In this document: positions 11,078 to 21,365 of the stretch, piece by piece | Layout of the letters: every line of letters starts with the position of its first letter | Position numbering within the stretch: the stretch's first letter is position 1 | Origin: Peribolospora baueri | Taxonomy: Eukaryota > Basidiomycota > Peribolosporomycetes > Peribolosporales > Peribolosporaceae | Length of the DNA: 64,000 nucleotides | Assembly: GCA_029717555.1 (NCBI GenBank) | Contig: JAMDHS010000024.1 | Span: forward strand, 1-64,000 | Direction: 5' to 3' | Program-made: the position numbers and the translations under genes | Notes under the pieces: generated by a model | Databases searched by the model: none | What the model was told of the DNA's origin: nothing | The model's input: only the letters and a program-made list of their open reading frames with translations

Positions 11078-12600
11078 GGTGAACAATGCGGTGTGGGGTA
11101 ACTGGGGAAGGCGGCAAGAAGTAAAGGTGCAGGAGAGGAAGGAGGGGTGCTGCAAAAAATCGACGGTGTCTACGCAAGAAAGGTAGATACCGACTGACGA
11201 TGCCGTGCCGGACTGGACGCGCTGGGGCGGAGAGGTCTTGACAACTGGGATCACGTGATGTCACGTGATAAATGCCGCTCCGTTCCGGCGATTCTGAGGA
11301 GACCACGCGTCGCTAATCTATCTGGTCTGCTGTCTCTACCTGTCGAGACTCCCAGCTCAAGGCCGTACCACGCGTACACGTATACCTTTTTCGCCTTTTT
11401 TCGACCTCACACAATGTCAGCCCATGCTCCACTGTCTGAGCTTTACATTCTTGTCGACGCCCAAGTCCTGACCCGCTGTCCACGGGTAGTAGGTGATACG
11501 CGGAGGGGACGATCAGTCTCACGAACGCACGCGACCATAAAGCCGTGTGTGTAGGGAAGTGCCGACCGAGTCGCCCTTACTGTACACACGGTTTTCTGGG
11601 GAGTACGACAGTTATGCGCTATCTTTCAGGACCCTCCTGTCTCATGGGCAGAGCGTGTGTGGTACGGCTTGTAGCGCATCGACGGAGTCGCCCAGGCCCG
11701 CGTATCTATTCGAGGCCCGTCCGGTACTCCGTCATGTCCGTACGTAGAGCCGATCTTCCATGCTCGTCCCTTCCATTTTGACCGCGCCCGTGTCCATCCT
11801 GACCTCGTAGCTAGACACTCGTTCTTCTGACCGACCGACTCGGCTTTTCAGCTATCTCATCGGCGCACACGCGCTTGGCTCGCATCGTTCTGGAGCCGGT
11901 GTGGACATCCGCGCCCAAGCAAGCAGTTTTTGTACTCTCATCCAAAGCGCATGTCGGCTTCGTTTTTGCGCCGATGCCGATGCCACGTCGAGGTCCACTT
12001 GATCTCGGTTCGATTCGATTCGGACCGGGCATTCGGATGTACAAGTCGTTCCCCTATCGGGCCAAACAAGCCAAGTCCCCTTCCGACGGCCTTCGCGCAG
12101 CTTCAAAGTGTAGGTAGCGACATAAGGGCGGAGCCAAGCCAGAGCATGAGGCAGGTCAATCGGTCGAAGCCAGCGAGCGAACGAACGAACGAGTCGTCCG
12201 TCCCATGGCGCAGCCGTGCCCCGGATCGGATGGGGTGGATAGAAAGGGAGCTACGGAAGGTGGAGATGGAACAGCGCAAAGCGCAAGTGGCTTGCCATTG
12301 TTTACCACAGGGCGATCAACGACGAGTGGGGGAATGCTGAACTATAACTATATCAATGTGGGGTATGGACACCGCGCTCGCGGCGGGTGAGTGGGCGAGC
12401 GGGGGACTCGATGGTCCCCGGGACGCTCAGAAGCCAGTGAGGCCGCCGGCGCCGAGGCCAGAGAGGGCATTTCCGAGGGCGGCGAGGCTGGGCGGGCGAG
12501 AAGACAAAGAAGGATGGCAAAAAACGCAAAGAGACGTCAGGGGTGAGGCCTGCCCCCAAAGAGTATCCAGGAGGCCCCGCTCGAGATGAGAAGGCGAAGC
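11078..12600. other. Long intergenic region upstream of GDI1, no supported gene
   Basis: This 1.5-kb region holds the GDI1 promoter, with paired TCACGTGA boxes, and the 3' flank of the secreted-protein gene. An ATG at 11414 follows a pyrimidine-rich leader and opens a 46-codon frame, and other short plus-strand frames lie at 11547-12340, but I could not build a convincing spliced gene from them. Confidence 0.5.
11251..11268. promoter_or_regulatory. Two tandem TCACGTGA E-boxes upstream of GDI1
   Basis: Perfect palindromic TCACGTGA occurs at 11251-11258 and again at 11261-11268, spaced exactly 10 bp, about one helical turn. They lie roughly 175-190 bp upstream of the GDI1 start codon. CACGTG is the class core for bHLH factors such as Cbf1, and TCACGTGA matches the CLEAR-type consensus known in animals. 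Function here is inferred. Confidence 0.6.
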
Positions 12601-13408
12601 TCACAGGTCGCGGAGGAGGTCGAGGACGCCCTTGAGGACCTCCTTGAGGCCGGCGATGATCTCATTGAGGTCCTTGGCGATCGGCGAGAGGACGGGGCCG
12701 ATGCCGGGGACGTTGGCGCCCAGGAGCTGTGGAAGGGAGGGAAAAAGTGTCAAGGACGGGCCTCTATTATAAGACGAACAGTTGCTCGCAACGAGAGTGC
12801 CTCCTGGGTCCGCCCCACCCATCCACCCAAGGAACTCACCTCATCGAGCACTTTCTGAAGATCGTCGAGCAAGGCATCCAACGCGGCATTCAAGTCGTCG
12901 ATGACGTTTTGACGCTTTCCGAAGGCGTCGAACCCGTCGGGAACGAAGGAGCGCCTGGTGACGTGGGTGGTGATGCCCTGGGAGGTTGATGCCCTAGGAG
13001 GCCATGCTTTCGAGCGACGAGGCGACCTGCTGTAGGGCGGCGTCGATGGCGCTGATGGGCGACTGGTAATCTGCGGCGTTCTTGTCGCCGGAGGCGGTGA
13101 GCGACTCTGAAGCGAGCAAGACATTGAATGGCGTAAAATGGTCAGACAACCTTCAGAGACGAGACGAGATGGCAAAGGGCGAAGGGAAAAGACGGCTGGG
13201 GCTCACTCTGCGCGAGAGGGCTCGCAATAGCCAAGCTGGCGGTGTTGAAGATGGCAGCGACCTGCTCCTGCACCTGGTCGGAGCCCTCTTGCCTCCCGGC
13301 GATAACGCGTTTCTGACTAGGGAGGGCGCTGGTATCAGCAAAGGGGACGATGCTGAAGAGGGGGAAGAAGCCCAGAAGGGCGAACAGGATGGCGCGAAGG
13401 CTGAACAT
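12601..13408 (-). CDS. Small secreted protein, 181 aa, function unknown
   Basis: Inferred exons: 13207-13408, 13027-13106, 12840-12977, 12601-12726, with phases 1, 0, 0. The start MFSLRAILFALLGFFPLF is a typical signal peptide, with possible cleavage near FADTSA. The mature part is rich in amphipathic helix (QVQEQVAAIFNTASLAIAS, then QNVIDDLNAALDALLDDLQK, then IAGLKEVLKGVLDLLRDL at the C-terminus). There are no Cys pairs of note. The helical pattern resembles fungal surface-binding secreted proteins, but I cannot assign a family. The intron at 12978-13026 is only 49 nt, with a GTCGCC donor; if it is retained, the frame ends after SSLESMAS, giving a shorter product. I am moderately sure of the gene, less of that intron. 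Confidence 0.65.
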
Positions 13409-14308
13409 GGCTGCGGACAAGTAGGATGTGTGTGCGGGCGAGGGAGCGGCGGCCAGTGAGGCTAGGGTAGTGGAAAGAGACGGCGGAAGGCTGGGGGAAT
13501 GAAGACGGACGAGGGGAAGGAGGGCCCTTTTTATGCTTTTCCCTTTCGCAGTGCTTCTCAGGAGCTTGGGCGAGGAAACGATGAGCGTATCTTCCGCGCA
13601 CCAATTTTCTTCATCCCCTCATCCTCGTCTTGCTTCTATTCCTGCTCGCGGTGAGGTCAAAATGCACAGCATTGGTTCGCCTCGAACTTTGGTCGAAATT
13701 TCACCGCTTCCCTCCCGCCAAGGTCGGGCATGCCGATTCCTGGCGAGATCCTCGTTTAGTCTTGCGTCGCGTCGATCGTCGCCGCCGGTTGGTTTCGACT
13801 CGAACTTGGATGAAATGAAGGAGAGGAGTGGAGAGAAAAGAGACGAGGCGCCCGTCGAACCGAGGACGCTCGCTTGAGCTCCGCCCGGCACCGCGTCTCC
13901 ACCCTGGCCGCGGAGCTGGCTGCTAGCAGGGCCGTTCCTGCTTATAGCGTTGTCGCTGGTGTCACTCGCCTCGCCTCGTTTCGCTGACAGTCCGAACATC
14001 TTCCTTCGCTCTGGGCATGAGACGAGATGAAGAAAGAAGAGGAGAGGGCGAGGGATTGCGGTTCGTGCGTGGACGCGGGTGAATCTGACCGGCCCTTGCG
14101 AAGGAGAGAAGAGAGCACGATGACCGGTCAGAAAGGAGAAAGAAACTGTGTGTCGCACCATGACCTGGTCGGAGGAGAAGGGCCTGCCTCGCCGTCGCTG
14201 GGCCATATGGGTGGGTACGAGCGCCAGCGTGTGTTGTACCGGTCTTGGTCCGTTCGTTCGTTCGGCGGAGAGCGGTGGGAGACTAGAGGGACGAAGGAAG
14301 ATCGGGGT
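13409..14308. other. Intergenic: promoter side of the secreted-protein gene
   Basis: About 900 bp with CT-rich and GA-rich stretches and several short open frames on both strands without family signal. The promoter of the minus-strand secreted-protein gene should lie at the low end. Nothing else recognised. Confidence 0.5.
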
Positions 14309-14782
14309 CTAAATCACATACATACATTGCGGGTGTGCGTGCGTCCGCAATAACGAGACAGGGGGCTTAGGTGAAGTGCGGGCAGCTGCCTGTGCCATGT
14401 ACAACGGGCCATGGTTGTACATACCGAAGGGGAGAACGGGCGACAGCAGAGCACTGGTGATCAGGTGCTCCACGTTTTCAAGCCCAAACCGCATGTGGGG
14501 GGCGAGGGTTGGGGGTCCCGATCTGGCTGAGTGAGCATTGACGCCGCCCTGCATAGAAAGTTGAGAGAGAAGAAAAGGGGAAAAAAAAATGAGGGGGTGG
14601 ACGCTGTCCCACCATGCCGTCCCGGCACACCTAGCTGAGGAGGGCAAGTGAGGGACTGATGGAACGGAGAGTGAGAGCGGACCGTACAGAAAGGGAACTT
14701 GGTGGGGGAGGATGGAGTCGCAACTCACGCCGGTCGGAGACAGAGAGAAAGATGAGAGATTCGAAACTTCTGCACCAGCCAT
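14309..14782 (-). CDS. Possible small two-exon protein, about 97 aa
   Basis: I do not recognise the family; the call rests on splice signals. An ATG at 14780-14782 opens MAGAEVSNLSSFSLSPTG, followed at once by a strong donor (GTGAGT). An acceptor preceded by a long pyrimidine tract ends TATGCAG just above 14548 and continues in phase with GGVNAHSARSGPPTLAPHM. The next stretch, RFGLENVEHLITSALLSPVL, could be a membrane or amphipathic helix. Proposed exons are 14729-14782 and 14309-14548. A GTATGT motif after SPVLPFG could mark another donor, so the C-terminus is uncertain. Confidence 0.4.
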   Translation of the reverse strand: MAGAEVSNLSSFSLSPTGVSCDSILPHQVPFLYGPLSLSVPSVPHLPSSARCAGTAWWDSVHPLIFFSPFLLSQLSMQGGVNAHSARSGPPTLAPHMRFGLENVEHLITSALLSPVLPFGMYNHGPLYMAQAAARTSPKPPVSLLRTHAHPQCMYVI

Positions 14783-15479
14783 GCTGTGCGGGCGCTGCTG
14801 GACGATCGATGATGTTATGTGCTTCGAGATGGAGGGACATGTACGATGGACGGATGGAGGCGGAAGGAAACGACGGACTGACGGACGATCGACGCGCAAA
14901 TGGCCAGCCGTCAGTAAGAGCGACGTCAGAGCCGTACAGCAAGAAAATGGACGGCACACTGAATAACCCTCAGCTCGCTCCCCAGACAGACCGGACAGAT
15001 GGAAGATGGCGATCGGTATGCCAAGCAAAGTGCGGTCGGACGTCCACAGAGGAGTGAAGCAAGGAATGGACGGATGGCCCCTCGTCCGTCAATCACTGCA
15101 GGCCTAAGGCCAACCTGACCGGACTGCCGCTCCCTCACATTCGACATGCCGTCGCGCGCGCTCCATTCCCTACTTAATTTAGGGAATGGGGGTGTCGGAG
15201 AGAGCGGTCGAAGACCTCGCGCACGCATCTATTCGTAAATTAGTTCGTATCCGTGTCCGTCGTGTGGCCCGAAGTGCGAGGCCATAAAAGGACGCAACGT
15301 AGGTAGGTCTCGCGCGTGCCAGTATCTACGATAAAAAAATGGTGAACGCACCCCGCGGAGGAGTCCTAGAAGCTACTGCCATGTAAAGGACGGACAGTGC
15401 CCGTCGTCTTTCTAGCTCTAACCCCAGCACACGTTCGGCATTCGCCTTCTCGCTCCCTCCCTCGCGCGCATACACGCAT
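14783..15479. other. Intergenic: upstream of the small gene, 3' flank of ERG25
   Basis: About 700 bp that includes a perfect 10-bp stem inverted repeat (listed separately). Several GACGGAC-type short repeats occur around 14840-15080. No further coding region is supported. Confidence 0.5.
15163..15189. repeat. Perfect 10-bp inverted repeat with 7-nt AT-rich loop
   Basis: Arms CCATTCCCTA at 15163-15172 and TAGGGAATGG at 15180-15189 are exact complements around CTTAATT. It lies about 290 bp beyond the ERG25 stop codon, on the far side from the gene. Confidence 0.8.
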
Positions 15480-16791
15480 TCACTCCTGCTTGATCGCCTT
15501 GGCCTCCTCGCGCCCCTTCTCCTTCTTCGCCGCCTGCCGGGCGCGCAAGGCCTTGTACTGCTTGTCGGTGCCCAACAAGTGGTCCCAGTGGCGGAAAGAG
15601 GTGGAGAAGCAGTTAATGAACGCTTGGTGGTGGTAGTCGTGGTGGTCCGCGCCGGCCCAGAAGGGCAGGAAGTTGTGCAGCGACCAGGGGAAGTCTGCGA
15701 GGCCAAGTAGAGAACGCATTCCGGTTTTTCAGTCCGGAACGTCCTTCCACCCCACCCGTTCGTGCGGCTTCTCGTGCTCGGTTACTCACCATAGCCCGAG
15801 TGGGCGTCGACGGCCTGGAAGAGTCGGAGGGTGACCCAGATGTAGACGGTGACGATGTGGAGATCGCCGGTGAAGGCGCACCACAGGAACGGGCCGCCGA
15901 TGGTGCCAGCGCCGAGAATGAGCACCTCGAGCGGGTGCGCGTACTCGGCGGTGAGGCCGAAGGGCGCGCTGAACTCGTGGTGGAGCTTGTGGATGTGCTT
16001 GTAGAGCGGGCCCCAGTGGAGGGCGCGGTGGGCGAAGTAGTGGAACATGTCCTCGAAGAGGAAGAAGATGACGATGTGGCCGACCATCTTCTGCCACGAC
16101 GGGAACGGCACCTCGTGCGTTGTCAGACCGAGATACTCGCAGATCGGGTGGAAGCCCCAGATCTGGGGCAGCTCGACGGTAAAGTGGGTGAGGAGGACGT
16201 AGCGCGTGCACGCCCATTGCTGCGCCGCCGTGGGGATTTTTTGCTATCGTAAAGAAACGGCAAGGAGCGACGAGAGGGGCGAGGGGCGCGGTTCAGCGAG
16301 TGAACGCGCATGAACGAGAAGCAGCGCCGCGGCGCGCCTCGGACTCACGTCTTGGAGCTTCCATCGGCGGAAGTAGGGAATGGCGTCGATGATCATCCAC
16401 GGCAGGCATCGGCCAAAGTAGACAACCTGACAAACGGGGACGGAGAAAGGGCATGGGCGTTAAAAGGACGGACGGGCGCGGCGCCATCGGCGTATGCGAC
16501 CCGTGCCGGGCAGGGAGCGGAGAACGAACTGGACAGCGGGCCGCCTGGACTGACCTCGTGGAGAAGAAAGCTCATGACGCCGGTGGCGATGACGGGGTTG
16601 CCCCAGTAGAGGTACCACTGTACCCACCACGTCTCGAACACGTTGAGGCTGGCGTAGTCGATGCCGGCGTAGAGCTCGGCGGTGGGGGTGGAGTCGGCGC
16701 CGGTGAAGAAGTCGGCGACGCCGGCGAGCACGGCGTTGCTGGTGCCGTTGAGGGCGCCGAGGGCGGGGAAAGAGGAGGAGAGGTAGTCCAT
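15480..16791 (-). CDS. ERG25: C-4 methylsterol monooxygenase (ERG25 type)
   Basis: This ER di-iron enzyme oxidises C-4 methyl groups of sterol intermediates in ergosterol synthesis. Exons: 16555-16791, 16349-16426, 15790-16243, 15480-15694; 327 aa versus about 309 in yeast. The three histidine clusters of the fatty-acid hydroxylase superfamily are all present: [20 protein letters not shown] and HHDYHHQAF. Hydrophobic spans occur around [36 protein letters not shown] and [15 protein letters not shown]. The C-terminus is Lys-rich ([20 protein letters not shown]), which could serve as an ER-retention-like tail, an inference. It is divergent from IPI1. Confidence 0.93.
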
Positions 16792-17189
16792 GGCGGCGGC
16801 GGGGGTGGTGGAGTGGAGGAAGGTGACCGTCTTCCCGTCGCCGTCTGTCTATCTGTCTATATACTGTACTTTAAGGCTGGAGCCGCTGTGCGAGTCGGAT
16901 TCGCTCTCCCGCCGTGTTCCAAAATTCGCTTCCCTCGGAAGTCTCTCTCCTGGGCCATGCAGGCAGCGGGTTGAAATTTCCATTACAACCTTTCTATTCA
17001 CCATTTCAACATCGTCCTTTTTCTCCGACCACAGCGTCGGCCTCTCGGAGTCGGCTGCTCGGCCGCCAACCGACTGCGGCTCAAGATTTGGGGCGCACGT
17101 GACACATGCGCTCGACGAAATCCATCAGACCGACGCTGGAAAGAAAGAAGAGACAGAAAGAGCAGTCGTTCAACTCGGTGCTCGCCGCG
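16792..17189. promoter_or_regulatory. Divergent promoter region ERG25 / IPI1
   Basis: A 398-bp spacer between opposite start codons. It contains a CACGTG E-box at 17096-17101 (GCACGTGAC), about 90 bp upstream of the IPI1 ATG, and TCTATCTGTC repeats near 16848-16862. Confidence 0.6.
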
Positions 17190-20100
17190 ATGCCCAGGAC
17201 GACGTCGAGAAAGAAGAAGGAGAAGGCAGCCGATTTCGCGGTGGGTGCTCCTGCTCTGCTCCTGCCCGCCCGTCGTCCGCCGGCACGTCTGATTCCCGCT
17301 GCGTGGTCATCGCTGCGTGACCATCACCGGCGCTCTCTTGCTCTTGTAGAAAGCGAAACTCAAGCTCGGCAAGGGCAAGGCTGCCGCCTCCAATGCGACA
17401 GACACCTCCTTCAAGGCCAAGGGTGGGTCCTCTGCTCACACTCGCGCGAGCTCCTGCTCTCCGTTTCGTCGCCGTGCTCAACTCGTCGTCCCCCCACGCC
17501 TCGCCTCTCAAAAGGCATCGCTCTCCCTTCCCAGAGCATCAACGTCGACCGCTCCGCAGCTCCGACCACCAAGCGCAATCTCACACTCAACGACCTCGTC
17601 ACCCAGCTGCGACACTACAATGCCTCCGTGCGCAAAGGTGCGCTGCTCACGGACGGCTGCCCGCCCGAGTCCGGGCCGAGATCGAGCGAGCGAGCGAGGA
17701 CGCCGTTCTAAAGTCCTTTCCCTCTACCTCCCGCACAGATGCCATACTCGGCCTCCGAGAGCTACTGGGACAGCATCCAGAGCTGGTCGACCAGTCCCTC
17801 GGCACAGTCTTCAACAACGGTGTTCGTCTGATCGGAGACGAAGTGAGTCACCATGTTGAAGCACTTCCTTCTCTCTTTCATCGTCCCCTCACGCTCTCCT
17901 TTGGTGTTCTGTCTCAGGACCAAGCCGTCCGCCGGGCTCTGCTCAGCTTCTTTGCCTGGCTCCTCCCCTTGGTTGCCCCTGTAAGCTCTCATCGGACCTT
18001 CGTCGTGCTCCGGGTCCCCCATCGCTCATCGTGTTCCTTTTCCGTGCGTTGCCCCTCTCAGTCCGATCTCGCCCCCTTCAACAATCTCCTTCTCCTCTTC
18101 ATCACATCCTCCCTCTCCCACATCTTCCCCGAGATCCGTTTCGAGGCCGTCCGCTTCTTAGATCTCTTGCTCGAGCATATTCCCGAGGCCGTCGTCGAGG
18201 GTTGGGACCCTTCCGTGATGGGCCATGGCCAGCGCTCGGAAGGGGACCTTGAAGGTACCAGTGGCGGCGCCGAGGGGAACGGCCAACAGAGCCACGGACG
18301 ACGGGTCATGGCGTGCTACATGTCCTTGCTCGGCATTAGCGAACGGCAAAGTCAAAGCGGAGGTGAGCGAGTGGGAGTTGCGACCTCTTCAGAGCCCCAT
18401 GTCCACCGTGCGCTGACGTCGTCTCCGTGACCGGTCCTCTTGCCCCAGTCTCTGTTTCTTCAAATGCCAATCTGCCACCAGCGGTGCGCGTTCGCTCTTG
18501 TTCGAGATCTCTCCCATCGTTTCGTCACCTCGTCTGACTCTTTCTTCCTCCTTCGTCCCGTCTTCTCAGGCCAAGCTCCTGGTCTTCAACTCTCTCTCCA
18601 CCTTTGTTGGCGTCGCTTCGGAAGGGACCGGCGCCAACTATCGCGAATCCTTCGAGTCGTCCGGCTCATCCTCGGCCCAAGCGGGCTCTTCTCGGTTCCC
18701 CACGTGGTTGTTCGAGTCGTCCTTCACTCATGCCACTGACTACGAGTCCTTTCGTCGATGCCTTAGCCACGGCAATCCGCCTACATTCTCGCCGGCCGAA
18801 GACATGGACCGGCCCCAGACGTTCGCTTGGCGTCCGACGATAGACGGGTCGGGCATGGAGACGTCTACTTCTATGCTTGTCGAGGAGGAAGACTTCCGAG
18901 GCGACTTTTCGGCCGCCGACATGCGGCGGTGGGTCGGACGAGGTGTGTCGTTGGCAGACTTGGAAGGCGCACCGGATAAGGTGCTGGCTCTCCTCAAGAG
19001 CCGAACGAGCGGAACCGGCTCGGGCAAGGCGAAGGAGGAAATGGATGTTGGTTCCGGTGGCGTATTGGTAAGCGTCGCCCGGCTTAAGAGCGGCGGGATC
19101 GTCCGTGTTCACCTTCGGTCTGCGTCTGGCCTTCGTCTTCATTGCAGGGTCTCGCCCACCAAATCCACCCTCTCCTCCTCTCCACCTTCCTAGATGCCGC
19201 CCCTTCCGTCTTCTCGCCTTCTTTGTCCGATAGCGTCGCGGCGACCGCCTCCAGCGCCGCTGGACGAGCGGTAGCGAACGCCAACGCGTCGTCTTCCATG
19301 TCCGCGGCAGAAGTGAACCTCGGCCTTGTTTGTGCAGTGGGACGGATCGCACGGACGATGTGGAGGGCGGCGAGTAGGGTACGGTCGCCTTGGGCGACAG
19401 ACAAGGTGAGTCTTTCCGTCCGGTCCTTTTGCCCCGTATTTCAGGCCGTAGATGACACGATGGCCATTTTGTTTTCGACCGATTGTCAAAGGAACACTTG
19501 CGCCCCCTGCTTACCGCCATGGCGGCATACTTCCCCTTCGGAGCGGACGACCGGAGACGAGACGTGAAGGTAAGCGGAGCGTCACGCCGGTCCGTGGGAA
19601 GCGCGTTGGTCGCTCAATGTCGCCATTCCCGCCTCCCTTCCTCAGTCAGACCAGGCTCTCCGGGCGTTGAACCTCGCCTATTGCGAGCTCGTGGCGCTTT
19701 ACGCCATCGCCTCCGAAGCCCAGTCGACGACCACGACGAGACGCAAGACGTCCGCGAGAGGGCACGAACCGGATGGTGCGCTCTCAGTGCAGCTGGAGAG
19801 GGTCAGCGGATACGTGGTAAAAGCTCTGCGAGGCGAGGTGAGATGTCGCTTTCGGTGTCGCGCTCTAGGTTTCGCCCGTCGTCGGTGGCGTCCGCTCACG
19901 GCACTTGTTCTTTCTCCTTGACCCGGCCGTGCAGCTTACCTCTCGGTCAGAACCGATGGGAGCCCAGCTGACCGCTGAAGTGTACGAGGGACTTCTCCCG
20001 ACGATCTGGTGTCTCGTCCAACGCCAGGGGGGCGCGGGCGACGAAGTCATCGAGGCTGTCGTGGCGCAATTCTCCCGAGCTAGCGCGGGCTCGGCCGCCA

Positions 20101-20948
20101 AGGGAGTGGGCTTCGAGCTTGTCGCTCGGTTGTGTGTGGTGGGTTGTGCTGCTCCTGCTCGCCTGGCGAAAGCGACCGCGCTCCGATCCCTGACCGTTGC
20201 CCGGTGCGGCGTCTCATATCGTCATGATCCTTTCGCGAACCCGACAGCTTCAACAGTTCCCTTCCTACCAGGGCGCCTTTCGGATACGACCTTCGTCGCC
20301 GTTCAGAGACGATCTTCGCGCCTGGCTTCTCTCCTTGCCGAGGATGCTATGGGAGCTGGGCAGCAACCATTTGGAAGCGACCGAGGTGCGTGGCGTGGGG
20401 AAGCTCGTCTAGTTTTTGGCTTCTTTTCCGTTCACTCCGTCGCCCCTTCGTGCTCGCATTGATTGGCGCCCTCGTTCGAATTCGCTCTTCGCAGCGCGTG
20501 CTCGACTTGCTCCTCCGCGTAGCATCTGGCGATCTGCACGCCGTCTTTGGCCCAGACGTGAGTACTGCATTCAGACAGACGCCCCGCATGGCCGGCTGAC
20601 GCTCACTCACCTCCCGCGCCCACCGTCGGGCCCACACTTTTTTTTATTCAGGCTCTCGACGCCCTCCAGCCCTCGTTGGCGCCGTTCTTTCACATCCGCC
20701 ACCCGACCCGAGGCTCGATCCACGGCCCATTCGTACGCCTGCCGGCCCGACTGCAGCGACGAGCACTCGACGTCGTCTTCTACCTCCGCCCACTCGTCCC
20801 CGCCCTGCAGACCGCCGTGGACGCGGCGGTGTCCAGGGCGCGGGAAGGAGAGGAGGCACCGCTGACGACCGAAGACGGAGACGACCAGGTGGCGCGGCGG
20901 GCGTCCGCCTTTGGCATTGCGCGCCACGCCTTCTTAGCCGCGGCCTGA
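17190..20948 (+). CDS. IPI1: IPI1/TEX10-like pre-60S ribosome processing factor
   Basis: Ipi1 is a subunit of the Rix1 complex, which acts in ITS2 processing and pre-60S maturation in the nucleus. The diagnostic N-terminus is clear: MPRTTSRKKKEKAADFA, then KAKLKLGKGKAAASNATDTS, then FKAKGIALPSQSINVDRS. HEAT-like helical repeats follow (DLVTQLRHYNASVRKDAILG, VFNNGVRLIGDE). Inferred exons: 17190-17240, 17350-17422, 17515-17637, 17739-17842, 17918-17980, 18062-18362, 18449-18483, 18570-19067, 19148-19405, 19492-19569, 19646-19837, 19935-20138, 20248-20385, 20495-20557, 20652-20948; about 825 aa. That is far longer than yeast Ipi1 (334 aa) and nearer to animal TEX10. The donor at 20139 is the least certain junction. 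Confidence 0.85.
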
Positions 20949-21365
20949 TCCGGTTTTTTTGTCTTTCTTTCGCCTCGCGCCTCGCGCGCTTTTTTCTTTC
21001 TTTGTAAAAGCTTGCTGGGGGGGGGATGCGACGGAACTTGGGGGGAGGGACTTTTTTTTTTTTTTTTCGAATCGATTTGCTAAAAAGGCAAGTGAAGACG
21101 AGATGGGGGGTGGGGGTGATCAGATGAGAGTGGGAGTGGGAATGGAATCGGTGACGGTTGGGGTGAATGAAGCGTCCGCGGCGTACGTGTGATGACTCGG
21201 GATGGATGGATGGTTGTAGCATGAATGTGAAGACGTGATGGAACACGAGACCGACTAAAGTAGCAAGATCAAGACCAAGACCCACAGACAGAGGGAGAAA
21301 GAGAGAGAGAGGGAGAAAGTGAAAGAAAGAAAAAAAAGAAAGAAAGAAACACGGGAAAGCGCGAA
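20949..21365. other. Intergenic between convergent genes; homopolymer and purine tracts
   Basis: Three-prime flanks of IPI1 and the 21366-24056 gene. It contains a T15 run ending near 21067, G-rich tracts and a GA-rich stretch at 21290-21350. No gene seen. Confidence 0.6.

Noticed and set aside
11414-12117. Possible multi-exon gene upstream of GDI1
   Set aside because: Short frames such as SGEYDSYALSFRTLLSHG look protein-like, but I could not link them by phase-consistent splice sites.
13082-13459. Plus-strand frame opposite the secreted-protein gene
   Set aside because: The minus-strand reading has a signal peptide and clean splice phases; the plus-strand frame is Gly/Glu/Asp-rich and featureless.
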